Shown: piece by piece, positions 1 to 7,349 of the stretch
Position numbering within the stretch: position 1 is the stretch's first letter
Layout of the letters: the number at the start of each line of letters is the position of its first letter
NCBI GenBank assembly: GCA_046756405.1
Contig: JBHHWH010000016.1
Span: forward strand, 1-37,598
DNA: 37,598 nucleotides
Direction of reading: 5' to 3'
Source of the DNA: JBHHWH01 sp046756405
GTDB taxonomy: Bacteria > Actinomycetota > Acidimicrobiia > Spongiisociales > ZC4RG35
Program-made: the position numbers and the translations under genes
The notes under the pieces: generated by a model
The model's input: only the letters and a program-made list of their open reading frames with translations
Databases searched by the model: none
Told to the model about the DNA's origin: nothing

Positions 1-699
1 GCCGCCGGTGCTGGCGAGGGCGTCAAGGTCGGCGTGGACGGTGATCTGGGCTGGGGCGGCCTTGCCTGTGTTGTCGGTGGCGCAGATCTCCACCAGGCCG
101 TCGGCGAGGCGAACATCCCAGGGGTCCGGGGCTCCCGTCTCTGGGTTGGGTCGGGTCTGTTTCGCTGCCGTGGTGACCCTTTCTTCCACGACTGCGCCCT
201 CGTCGCGGGGGAGGCTCCCTGCCACCAACAGGCGGGTTCGGTGGAGGTCCCACTGGAGGGAGAGCCAGCGGTGCCGGTGGGCCTCGACAGCATTCTCCGC
301 GGTGGGAGGGGCGGCACGGCGGACCAGCCTGGCTACGTCAGCCAGGTCGGCGCCTTCCGCTTCGGCCAGCAGAGCGTCCTCGTTGTCTGGGGTGGCCACC
401 TCGGAGATCAGCTCCACCATGTCGAAGGACAACAGCCCCGAACGGAACCGTTCCCTAAGCCGAGGGAGATCCTCGAGGCGGCGGGCCACCTTGATCAGAC
501 GCCGACCGACGGAGGCCTCGATGTCGAAACGGGCTGTCAGCCAGGCCACCATGTGTGGAGCCCCATCGGCGAGGAACTCCTGATGACGGTCAGCCTCAAC
601 GACCAGATCACAGACCTCCGCCAGCAGCGACGAAATACGCCGAAACTCGACAGCGAGGCGGTCACCCGCGGTGGTCTCTGGGGAGGGCTTCCATTCCAT
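1..699 (-). CDS. DUF222 (13E12-type) HNH-endonuclease family protein, N-terminal part
   Basis: The minus strand is open from ATG at 699 to the window edge (233 codons), so the 3' part is missing. The translation begins MEWKPSPETTAGDRLAVE and is helical throughout, with typical DUF222 features: an early HMVAWL segment, the run GRRLIKVARRLEDLP, and an LADGLVEICA segment near the cut. Members of this family in Actinomycetota usually carry a C-terminal HNH nuclease domain, which would lie outside the window. A start at ATG 711 is also in frame, but that codon sits inside the -10 element and LexA box, so 699 is preferred; the mRNA would then begin at or next to the start codon. 13E12 genes are known members of the mycobacterial LexA regulon, which agrees with the operator seen here. 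The cellular role of the family is not settled. The family call is firm; nuclease activity cannot be judged from this part. Confidence 0.85.
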   Translation of the reverse strand, partial: MEWKPSPETTAGDRLAVEFRRISSLLAEVCDLVVEADRHQEFLADGAPHMVAWLTARFDIEASVGRRLIKVARRLEDLPRLRERFRSGLLSFDMVELISEVATPDNEDALLAEAEGADLADVARLVRRAAPPTAENAVEAHRHRWLSLQWDLHRTRLLVAGSLPRDEGAVVEERVTTAAKQTRPNPETGAPDPWDVRLADGLVEICATDNTGKAAPAQITVHADLDALASTGG

Positions 700-704
700 A
701 GCTA

Positions 705-735
705 CGAACATACGTTCGAGTTCTTGCGTTGTCAA
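705..735 (-). promoter_or_regulatory. LexA (SOS) box overlapping a sigma-70-type promoter
   Basis: On the minus strand TTGACA (735-730) is followed after 17 nt by TATGTT (712-707). The 14-mer CGAACGTATGTTCG (718-705) matches the Gram-positive/actinobacterial SOS box pattern CGAAC-N4-GTTCG perfectly and covers the -10 element. The likely transcription start falls on or next to the A of ATG 699, which implies a leaderless mRNA. LexA bound here would block RNA polymerase directly. The sequences are seen directly; regulation is inferred from the motif and from the family's known LexA control. Confidence 0.85.
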
Positions 736-928
736 GTACTATCTAAGAAAACTTTGCCTGCTCTTGGAGTAGTCCGGCGGGGTGTGCCACCCGCAGGTTT
801 GAGTCTCCCATCTTTGTTGCTGACACGGGTTGCCGGCTGGCGTGGACCGCTTGCGTCGTCCCGACGGCGGCGTTTCCTCGGAAGGCGATCCTCAAGCAGG
901 CCCCAGTTCTCGCCCGATACCAAGCGGG

Positions 929-1498
929 ATGGTTTCTCTGCTACTGGTTGTATCACTGGCAATGGCGCCTTCGGCCCGGGGGCCGGCGATGGGCGCTGCC
1001 CCTGCTGAGTCGCTGGATCCTGCCCTCACTGCTTGGGCTGAATACGACAACCGTTACGAGTGGCGTCTTGACTTGAACCGGTCAGCGGAGTTTCCTCCGT
1101 TGCCCGAGGACTCGGGCGAAGGACGTCGCGTCGTCTACTCGAACTCACAGCAGCGCTTGTGGCTGGTCGACGGCGACGGGGTAGTGGTAGACAGCTATCT
1201 CGTGTCGGGTCGCCGGGGCGTCCCCCGTTCCGGGACCTACAGGGTGTACTCGAAGTCGCCGCTCGCCTACGCAGGCCACGACGGGGTGACCATGACCCAC
1301 ATGGTCCGTTTCGCTCGTGGCAGGCATCTCCCCATCGGGTTTCACGCCATACCCCGCACCAGGTCCGGCAGGCCCCTTCAGACCATGGCCGAGTTGGGCC
1401 AGTACCGCTCTGCCGGATGTGTACGTCAGCCGCCGGAAAAGGCGGAACAGCTCTACTACTTCGCTGACCTCGGCACGACGGTCGTCGTCACCCCCTGA
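929..1498 (+). CDS. L,D-transpeptidase (YkuD domain), exported
   Basis: Predicted to form or remodel 3-3 peptidoglycan cross-links outside the membrane. From ATG 929 the protein has 189 residues. It starts with MVSLLLVVSLAMAPSARG, a short hydrophobic export segment, then a linker and a YkuD domain from about residue 65. The catalytic signature is present: His139 in GFHAIP and Cys164 in SAGCVRQ, matching the family HG...S-x-GC-x-R pattern, although Ala replaces the usual Gly after His. An in-frame TTG at 830 would add 33 unconserved residues ahead of the hydrophobic segment, so 929 is preferred; no strong ribosome-binding site is seen before it. The 217 nt between the SOS promoter and this start hold no other gene. 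It stands alone, convergent with the receiver gene at 1510. No LysM or Ig-like domain is present, so this is a minimal form. Confidence 0.88.
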   Translation: MVSLLLVVSLAMAPSARGPAMGAAPAESLDPALTAWAEYDNRYEWRLDLNRSAEFPPLPEDSGEGRRVVYSNSQQRLWLVDGDGVVVDSYLVSGRRGVPRSGTYRVYSKSPLAYAGHDGVTMTHMVRFARGRHLPIGFHAIPRTRSGRPLQTMAELGQYRSAGCVRQPPEKAEQLYYFADLGTTVVVTP

Positions 1499-1509
1499 GT
1501 TCGGGGTCC

Positions 1510-1893
1510 CTACTCCTCTTCGTCAGCCCCCACCGGCGCTGTTTCGGGGGCGACCGCGTGTCTTAGGTCGGCGGCGTTGATCGGTTTGAGGACATGGGCG
1601 TCGGCTCCGGCGCGACGGGCGATGAAGGCGTCGGGAGGCCGGTCGAGGAGCAGTACCGTTCGTGGCCGGTCTTCGGGGTCGAGTTCGTCGCGCAGGGACC
1701 GGACGATGGCCATTCCCCCCATGGCGTCCACCTGCATGTCGATAATGGCCACGTCGGGCCATGTTTGTTCGGCTACGGCGGCTGCCTGGGAGGGGTCGGC
1801 GAGTTCGACGATCTCCCAGGGTTCCAGCGACAGAGCGGCCTTCACCTCGTTGACTACCCAGGGAGTGTCGGCGATGAGGAGAGCCTTGGGCAT
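1510..1893 (-). CDS. Stand-alone response-regulator receiver (REC) domain protein
   Basis: 127 residues, essentially one receiver domain with a short acidic tail ending GADEEE and no output domain. The likely phospho-acceptor is Asp52 in AIIDMQVD, and the conserved lysine is Lys103 in VLKPINA. Two pocket positions differ from the usual pattern: the first strand ends IAD, so only one acidic residue (Asp9) is seen, and the usual Thr/Ser at the end of strand 4 appears to be Asp84 in VLLLD. Phosphorylation chemistry may therefore be altered. No histidine kinase is adjacent. The gene diverges from the nfeD-like gene with a very short gap. A TATCGT lies 8 nt upstream of the ATG on this strand and may be its -10 element. 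It could be a CheY-like adaptor or phosphate shuttle; the partner is unknown. Confidence 0.85.
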   Translation of the reverse strand: MPKALLIADTPWVVNEVKAALSLEPWEIVELADPSQAAAVAEQTWPDVAIIDMQVDAMGGMAIVRSLRDELDPEDRPRTVLLLDRPPDAFIARRAGADAHVLKPINAADLRHAVAPETAPVGADEEE

Positions 1894-1952
1894 GAGCCGT
1901 GACGATAGTCCGCCTTAGGGGTACCGAATCCCGCGTCCTAACCTGCCGAACC

Positions 1953-3164
1953 GTGCGCCGTTTCGCCCTCCTGATCCTCCTGTTTGCCGTTCCCCTGGTG
2001 GCCTCCGCCCATGAAGGGCACGGCGGGATCGAGGTCATCGACGTGAGCGGACCCCTCGACGCCTCGGCCCTGGAGTTCATGGCCGAATCCATCGAAGCCG
2101 CCGCCGCCTCCGGCCAGGAGCTGGCGGTGTTGCAGGTCAACAGTCGGGCAGTTCTCGACGAGGAGGGATACGAACGGCTGCGTCAGCTGGTTGCGAACCC
2201 GCCTCTTCCCCTCGCCGTCTGGGTGGGTCCCTCCCCAGCTCTGGCCTACGGAGGGCTGGCGGTCCTGGTCAACGAGGCCGAGGTGGCGGCCATCGCGCCT
2301 CCCGGCTCCGAGATCGGCCTCTCCCGACCGGAGGTCCTGGGCGTCGACCCCGAGCCAGCCGAACCCGGGGAGATCCTCACCGCCGAGGCCACCAGTCTCG
2401 ACCTTCAACCGAGTCTCCGCCAGTACCTCCAGGCCCTTGACGGCCGGACCTTCTCCACGGCAAACGGCCCGGTCACCGTCTCTACGCTCCAGGAGTTCGG
2501 TGACGGTGTCACCCTGAAAGAGGTCACGTTCCGAAAGCCTGGGTTAGGAACTCGCTTCTTCCGGCTGGCGGTCAACCCCGAGGCCGCCTTCCTTTTCCTG
2601 ATGGTGGGGCTGACCATCCTCGCCTTCGAGTTCTACGCCTTAGGGCCCGGGGTCGCCGCCGGGGTGGCGGCAGTCTCGCTCCTCCTCGGCGGTTGGGGGG
2701 CGTTGACTCTGCCGGTACGTGGCTGGGCCCTGGCCCTGGCGCTCCTCGGATGGGTGCTTCTCACCGCCGCCCACCAGAAGGGAGGCATCTTCGCTCTTAG
2801 CGCGCTGGGAGCCGTTGCCCTCCAGGTGGCGGGAACGTTCTACATCGACGGCGCCGCACAGCTCGACCCTCGATGGTGGCTAGTCCTCCCTACGGTGCTG
2901 GCAGTGCTGTTGTTCTATCTCATCGCCATGCCGGTGGTACAGCGGTCCCGGCTCTCTACCCATAGCATCGGACGGGACCATCTCATTGGACAGAAGGGCG
3001 TGGCCCTGGTCGACTTCGACCCCGACGGTGCAGTGGAAGTCTCAGGAGCCCGGTGGAGGGCCACTGCCCACCGCGAGGCAGGGATACGGTCCGGTGATCC
3101 GGTAGTGGTCACTGGTGTTGACGGCCTCTATCTCGAGGTCGAGCCTGCAGTTCGCGAAAACTAA
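1953..3164 (+). CDS. Long-form NfeD family membrane protein with degenerate ClpP-like domain
   Basis: The architecture is that of NfeD1b proteins: signal sequence, ClpP/crotonase-like extracytoplasmic domain, several membrane helices, and a C-terminal OB-fold NfeD domain. From GTG 1953 the protein has 403 residues and begins VRRFALLILLFAVPLVASA, a good signal peptide; an in-frame GTG at 1899 would add 18 residues before it. Membrane spans lie roughly at residues 213-228, 235-252, 258-272, 278-294 and 309-329, and the OB domain at 343-398. The protease region runs VWVGPSPALAYGGLAVLV. In active relatives this stretch holds a SAG motif with the nucleophilic serine; here a tyrosine occupies that place (AYGG) and the domain is shortened. 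It is therefore probably a pseudo-protease. No SPFH gene is adjacent, unlike the second NfeD gene at 34289. Confidence 0.85.
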   Translation: MRRFALLILLFAVPLVASAHEGHGGIEVIDVSGPLDASALEFMAESIEAAAASGQELAVLQVNSRAVLDEEGYERLRQLVANPPLPLAVWVGPSPALAYGGLAVLVNEAEVAAIAPPGSEIGLSRPEVLGVDPEPAEPGEILTAEATSLDLQPSLRQYLQALDGRTFSTANGPVTVSTLQEFGDGVTLKEVTFRKPGLGTRFFRLAVNPEAAFLFLMVGLTILAFEFYALGPGVAAGVAAVSLLLGGWGALTLPVRGWALALALLGWVLLTAAHQKGGIFALSALGAVALQVAGTFYIDGAAQLDPRWWLVLPTVLAVLLFYLIAMPVVQRSRLSTHSIGRDHLIGQKGVALVDFDPDGAVEVSGARWRATAHREAGIRSGDPVVVTGVDGLYLEVEPAVREN

Positions 3165-3187
3165 AAAAGGCTGCCTTCCAGTTTTTT
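3157..3187 (+). terminator. Probable terminator after the nfeD-like gene
   Basis: An outer AAAACT/AGTTTT pairing encloses a small AAGG-CTG-CCTT stem, and the outer arm runs directly into six T residues (3182-3187). It overlaps the stop codon at 3162-3164 and separates this gene from whiB on the same strand. The stem is AT-rich and has an internal loop, so it is a weak call. Confidence 0.5.
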
Positions 3188-3253
3188 CCTTGATGCGAAC
3201 CCGAGAGTTGAGTAGCTTCCACGCCGTTGTCGCAAAAGCGGGAGGAGTCAAGG

Positions 3254-3502
3254 TTGCCCCATTCTGACGATTGGCAGCTTCGTGCGCTGTGTCGTGGGAA
3301 CCACGCCTACCTCTTCTTCCCTCCCTCGACTTTCGAGCGGAAGGAGGAGCGGGAGCGACGAGAGATGAAGGCCAAGGCCATCTGCGGCGTCTGTCCGGTA
3401 AAGGAGCCGTGTCAGGAACACGCCATCAAGATTCGGGAACCCTTCGGAATCTGGGGCGGGCTCACCGAGAACGAACGGCGCAGCATGCTGGTCCCCGGCT
3501 GA
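3254..3502 (+). CDS. WhiB-family iron-sulfur transcriptional regulator
   Basis: 82 residues with the full WhiB signature: four cysteines (13, 44, 47, 53; the last three as C-x2-C-x5-C) for a 4Fe-4S cluster, followed by GIWGGLTENERR at about 65-76, the turn that binds the sigma-factor C-terminal region. WhiB proteins act as redox- or NO-sensitive partners of the primary sigma factor and occur in Actinomycetota and their phages. The start is set by GGAGGAG (3240-3246) placed 7 nt before TTG 3254; an in-frame TTG at 3227 has no such site. The basic C-terminal tail is very short (RRSMLVPG), so direct DNA binding may be weak. Its 3' end is 23 nt from the stop of selB (convergent). The subclass was not determined. 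Confidence 0.93.
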   Translation: MPHSDDWQLRALCRGNHAYLFFPPSTFERKEERERREMKAKAICGVCPVKEPCQEHAIKIREPFGIWGGLTENERRSMLVPG

Positions 3503-3525
3503 CACAACCCACCAAGGAGTCGGAC

Positions 3526-5277
3526 TCACCGGGCGCTTCGGGTATCGCCCCGTCGAACGGTGAGTCCTTCTCTATCGGCCCACTCCAGGATCGGCACTGC
3601 ATACTTGCGCGATAGGCCTATGGCGTCACGGAAGTCGGCCACAGTGAACTCAGGGGGCATCTCGGAGAGCACCCCTCGGATCTGTCCGATCTGGTCGGGC
3701 AGGTAGACAAGGGCGTCGGAGATCCGTATCAGCCGGCCGCGTCGGATCAGCAGGTGAACCAGCTCAGGATCGAGGCCGAGTTCTGCAACCGTGGGCACCG
3801 CCAGGTCGGCTTCGAGGCGGACGCGGACCTTCTGCCACTGCTCCTCCTGGTCCAGGCTCAGCTCGACGTTCCAATCCTTCATCGCCACTTCGGGACCGCG
3901 GCGCTCCAAACGATCGGAGTTTTCGACCACCACCGCCGCTCCTTCGAGGTCGAGGCCGAGCTTCTCTGCCAGGGTGGCCAGGGGCATCCCCTCCCGCAGG
4001 GGGTGGCGGCGGTGGTAGTCGGCTGCGGCCTCTTCCGTCTCGGAGCGGAGGGCGTCGAAGCGGGAGGGGTCGAAGAGGCGATCGCCCACCTGGAGGGCGG
4101 TGTCGGGGGTGCCTCCTCCGCTGTGAGCGGCGAGACGCCAGGCGAGATCGCTTCCCCGGAGACGGAGCAGGTCGGCGGCGATCCTGTCTGGAGAACTGTC
4201 AGGGTCGGGGGGAGGGACGGTCAGAGCCTCTCGGGTGGGGCCAGGAGACGGGTCCAGGACCCGGCCTCCCGCTACCACGAGCTTCCTTCCGGTATCCCGA
4301 AGGATGAAACGGTCGCCCACCGCCACGGGCAGGGGGGTGTCGGTCTGGAGCACCGCCTCTTCGACTCCGAGTCCGACGATGGTCACGCCGTGGGAGGAGC
4401 TTCCCAGGTGGAGCTGATAGGCACCCCTCGGCTTGAGGTCGTCCACATAACGGGCGGATTTAAGCGAGACCAGGATCCGCTGCGAGATGTCCCACTGGGC
4501 GGGTAGCCCAACCATGTCTCCCCGAGCTATTTCAGACCTGTCGAGCCGGGCCAGATTGAGGGCAACACGACGTCCTGGTGAGGCGCGTTCGGTGGGCTCT
4601 TCATGGGATTGGATGCCCCGCACCCGGGCTTCGCGACCACGAGGGTAGATCGCCACCGCGTCGTCGACGGCCAGCTCCCCGTCGAGGAGAGAGCCGGTGA
4701 CCACCGTCCCCGCACCCGAAGCAGAGAACGAACGATCCACCCACAATCGGGGGCGTGCCCGGTCGCTGGGGCCGATTTCTCCGACCAGCGTGGCGAGGCT
4801 GTCCACCAGCACCTCGATTCCCGCTCCCGTGGTAGCGGAGACGGGGATCACAACTGCCCCTTCCAGGGAGGTGCCCTTGAGCTTCTCTGCGGTCTCCAGG
4901 GCCACTAGCTCCACCAGTTCCTCGTCGACCAGGTCGGTCTTGGTCACCGCCACTACTCCCCGACTCACCTCAAGCAGGTCGAGAACTGCGAGATGCTCCT
5001 CGGACTGGGGCATCCAGCCTTCGTCGGCGGCGACAACGAAAAGGGCAAGGTCGATGGCCTCGATGCCTGCCAGCATGTTCTTCAGGTAGCGCTCGTGGCC
5101 GGGCACGTCGACGAAGGACGCCTCGACACCGCCCAGATTCATCCAGGCGAAGCCAAGATCGATGGTCAGACCGCGCCGTTTCTCCTCCTCCCAGCGGTCG
5201 GGGTCCCGGCCGGTGAGGGTCTGGACGAGCGTCGACTTGCCGTGGTCGACATGCCCGGTGGTTCCGATCAGCGGCAT
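3526..5277 (-). CDS. selB: Selenocysteine-specific translation elongation factor SelB
   Basis: Delivers selenocysteyl-tRNA(Sec) to ribosomes paused at a UGA followed by a SECIS hairpin. 583 residues. The GTPase motifs are G1 GTTGHVDHGKST (5-16), G3 DVPGHE (57-62) and G4 TKTD (112-115, in place of the usual NKxD). They are followed by EF-Tu-like beta-barrel domains and a C-terminal winged-helix region. The extreme C-terminus (FTVADFRDAIGLSRKYAVPI, then a TVRRGDTR segment) is the conserved SelB mRNA-binding winged helix, so the gene is complete. It overlaps the end of selA by 10 nt (5268-5277), giving a translationally coupled selA-selB operon. tRNA-Sec (selC), selD and any selenoprotein gene are not in this window. 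Confidence 0.96.
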   Translation of the reverse strand: MPLIGTTGHVDHGKSTLVQTLTGRDPDRWEEEKRRGLTIDLGFAWMNLGGVEASFVDVPGHERYLKNMLAGIEAIDLALFVVAADEGWMPQSEEHLAVLDLLEVSRGVVAVTKTDLVDEELVELVALETAEKLKGTSLEGAVVIPVSATTGAGIEVLVDSLATLVGEIGPSDRARPRLWVDRSFSASGAGTVVTGSLLDGELAVDDAVAIYPRGREARVRGIQSHEEPTERASPGRRVALNLARLDRSEIARGDMVGLPAQWDISQRILVSLKSARYVDDLKPRGAYQLHLGSSSHGVTIVGLGVEEAVLQTDTPLPVAVGDRFILRDTGRKLVVAGGRVLDPSPGPTREALTVPPPDPDSSPDRIAADLLRLRGSDLAWRLAAHSGGGTPDTALQVGDRLFDPSRFDALRSETEEAAADYHRRHPLREGMPLATLAEKLGLDLEGAAVVVENSDRLERRGPEVAMKDWNVELSLDQEEQWQKVRVRLEADLAVPTVAELGLDPELVHLLIRRGRLIRISDALVYLPDQIGQIRGVLSEMPPEFTVADFRDAIGLSRKYAVPILEWADREGLTVRRGDTRSAR

Positions 5278-6644
5278 TGTTTCACGGCTTCGACCACCAG
5301 GGGATCGTCGGAAGCATCGACGGTTCGGAGGTTGATCCGCAGCGAGCCGCCCTCTCGACGAGTGAGCACCGGTGGGTCCGTGGCGAGGAGTGGACCGAAG
5401 AGGTGGTCTTCCCCGGCCAGCACCACCTCGGGGGTGGGGATGCTCATCCCGGGGGCGCTTCCGGCGCCTACGGCAGCCGCTCCTTCGACTACCTCACCTC
5501 CCACCGCCTCCGCCGCGGCCAGGGCCCGCTGCTCCAGGTTCTCCTGGGAGAGGGTGGCCATCCGCCAGAAGGGAAGCTGTCCTGCCGACCCCGAGGCGTA
5601 GGCCTCCAGGGTGGCGGTCAGGGCAGCGTAGGTGACTCCGTCGACGCGGAGGGCTCGGGCCAGGGGATGGGAGCGGAGACGCTCCACACTTTCAGCACGG
5701 CCCACGATGATCCCGGCCTGGGGACCCCCGAGAAGCTTGTCGCCGCTAAAGGTGACCAGGTCGACTCCGGAAGCGAGGGTCTGCTTGGCGGCCGGTTCGC
5801 CGGCTAGCCAGTCCGGCGTGCCTTCCTCCAGCCAGGGTGCGGACTCGTCGAGGAGACCGGAGCCGATGTCGTAGAGGAGGGGTACACCTCGGCTCTGCGC
5901 TAGTGCGGCCAGCTCCTCCAGGCCGGGCTGGGCAGTGAACCCTTCGATGCGGTAGTTGGAGGGGTGGACTTTGAGCACGGCGCCGCAGTCGTGGATCTGG
6001 AGGGCGGTCTCGTAGTCGCCGAGGCGGGTGCGGTTGGTGGTGCCCACCTCGACAAGACGGGCACCAGAGGCCTCCATCACCGCGGGAAGCCGGTAGGAAC
6101 CGCCGATCTCGATCAGCTCACCCCGGGCCACCGGTACGGCCTTCCCCGAGGAGGTGGCGGCCAGGGCAAGGAGGACGGCCGAGGCATTGTTGTTGACCAC
6201 CAGGACGTCCTCAGCGCCGGTCAGGGCCCGGAGCAGCTCGGTCACGTACCGGCCGCGGCGGCTTCTCTCTCCAGTCTCAATGTCTATCTCCAGGTTGGTG
6301 TAGTGGGCGGCGGCGGTGGCGGCGCGTTCGACAGCTCTCTGCGCCCACGGGGCGCGGCCGAGGTTGGTGTGGAGGAGCACACCGGTGGCGTTGATCACCG
6401 TTACTCCGGCTCGCCGCTCCAGTACACGGACCAGACGCAGGGCCATGGCCATCAGGTCGGGCTGGTCCCCGGCGGTGATGGCCTGACGTGCCTCCTCGAT
6501 AGCGAGCCGGGCGGAGGCGACGAGGAGAGGCCAGGGCAGGCGGGCCTCGATGCTCGAAGCCAGCTCGTCTACGGAGGGAAGCGAACGGTAGGGGTTTTCT
6601 GGGCTCACACGGGGAGTGTGCCAGGTCTTGCCGTTTTCGTTCAT
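5268..6644 (-). CDS. selA: L-seryl-tRNA(Sec) selenium transferase SelA
   Basis: PLP enzyme that converts seryl-tRNA(Sec) to selenocysteyl-tRNA(Sec) using selenophosphate. 458 residues, the normal bacterial length. The PLP lysine is Lys303 in TFSGDKLLGGPQAG; other conserved stretches are INATGVLLHTNLGRAP (about 84-99) and VLVVNNNASAVLLAL (about 147-161). The start at ATG 6644 gives the usual N-terminal helical region. The first base of the start codon is shared with the -10 element of the divergent NUDIX gene (TAGGAT, 6644-6649), so transcription of the two genes probably interferes. A selA promoter would have to lie inside the NUDIX coding region; none is clear. Confidence 0.96.
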   Translation of the reverse strand: MNENGKTWHTPRVSPENPYRSLPSVDELASSIEARLPWPLLVASARLAIEEARQAITAGDQPDLMAMALRLVRVLERRAGVTVINATGVLLHTNLGRAPWAQRAVERAATAAAHYTNLEIDIETGERSRRGRYVTELLRALTGAEDVLVVNNNASAVLLALAATSSGKAVPVARGELIEIGGSYRLPAVMEASGARLVEVGTTNRTRLGDYETALQIHDCGAVLKVHPSNYRIEGFTAQPGLEELAALAQSRGVPLLYDIGSGLLDESAPWLEEGTPDWLAGEPAAKQTLASGVDLVTFSGDKLLGGPQAGIIVGRAESVERLRSHPLARALRVDGVTYAALTATLEAYASGSAGQLPFWRMATLSQENLEQRALAAAEAVGGEVVEGAAAVGAGSAPGMSIPTPEVVLAGEDHLFGPLLATDPPVLTRREGGSLRINLRTVDASDDPLVVEAVKQCR

Positions 6645-6649
6645 AGGAT
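6644..6649 (+). promoter_or_regulatory. -10 element of the NUDIX operon (leaderless type)
   Basis: TAGGAT lies 7 nt before ATG 6657, the spacing of a leaderless transcript. No clear -35 is seen. It overlaps the first base of the divergent selA start codon. Confidence 0.5.
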
Positions 6650-6656
6650 TCGGGGG

Positions 6657-7349
6657 ATGATCGAACCTGTCGTTTCCCCTGATCCGGCGGCCAGCGTGGT
6701 CGTGGTTCGTCCTGGTGGGGCCTCCTTGGAGGTGCTGATGGTGCGTCGCCGGGATCGGGGCTTCTTTGGGAGCCTGGTGGTTTTCCCCGGCGGCGGAGTC
6801 GACACCGTGGACCGGTCACCTCTCGCCTTCGGAGTGGTCTCAGGTGACGCTGAGGATCAGGCTCACCGTGCTGCCGCTCTGCGGGAGCTGGCCGAGGAGA
6901 CAGGCCTTCTGATCACCACCCGGGGAGTAGGCCTGGCTCCTGACCTCCGCGATGAGGACCTCTACCGGGCGCTGCGGTCTCAGGGAGTGTCTCTGGCGGG
7001 AGACAGTCTCGTGCTCCTCTCTCGCTGGGTTACACCCATAGGTGCCCCGCGCCGCTTCGATGCCCGCTTCTACCTGCTCGTCGTCGACGACCCGCCGGAC
7101 GTACGGCTCGACACCTCCGAGCTGGTGGAGCACGCCTGGACTACACCCGATGAAGCTCTCGCCCGATACTCAAAGGGTGAGTGGCCCATGATCCTTCCCA
7201 CCCTCGCTCATCTCCGCTGGCTGGCACGAAGAAGCTCCCCCGCGGATGCGGTGGCGTCGGCGAGGGGGGCCGATGGGCGGACTCTCATCAACCCCCGTGT
7301 CGAACCCGACGGATCTCTGGTCCGGGTATACCTCCCTGGAGAGGTCTGA
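6657..7349 (+). CDS. NUDIX hydrolase (NUDT19/CoA-diphosphatase-like)
   Basis: Predicted to hydrolyse a nucleoside diphosphate linked to another moiety. 230 residues. The Nudix helix is RAAALRELAEETGLL, with the REL-x-EE-x-G core intact. The preceding FPGGGVD segment is separated from it by an insertion of about 30 residues, so the standard G-x5-E spacing is broken; such an insertion is typical of NUDT19-like members, several of which act on CoA derivatives. Substrate is therefore only suggested. The reading frame is open for a long way upstream, but that part is antisense to selA; the MIEPVVSPDP start fits the family and follows a -10 element. The stop overlaps the next ATG by one base (TGATG at 7347-7351), so it is the first gene of an operon with the MBL-fold and M23 genes. 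Confidence 0.88.
   Translation: MIEPVVSPDPAASVVVVRPGGASLEVLMVRRRDRGFFGSLVVFPGGGVDTVDRSPLAFGVVSGDAEDQAHRAAALRELAEETGLLITTRGVGLAPDLRDEDLYRALRSQGVSLAGDSLVLLSRWVTPIGAPRRFDARFYLLVVDDPPDVRLDTSELVEHAWTTPDEALARYSKGEWPMILPTLAHLRWLARRSSPADAVASARGADGRTLINPRVEPDGSLVRVYLPGEV

Noticed and set aside
3503..3525. tRNA-Sec next to selB
   Set aside because: The gap is only 23 nt, and neither this nor the selA-NUDIX gap can hold a tRNA; none was recognised elsewhere in the window.
5964..6656. Long open frame upstream of the NUDIX start, giving a 461-residue protein
   Set aside because: It runs antisense through selA, which is strongly conserved; NUDIX family homology begins only at ATG 6657.
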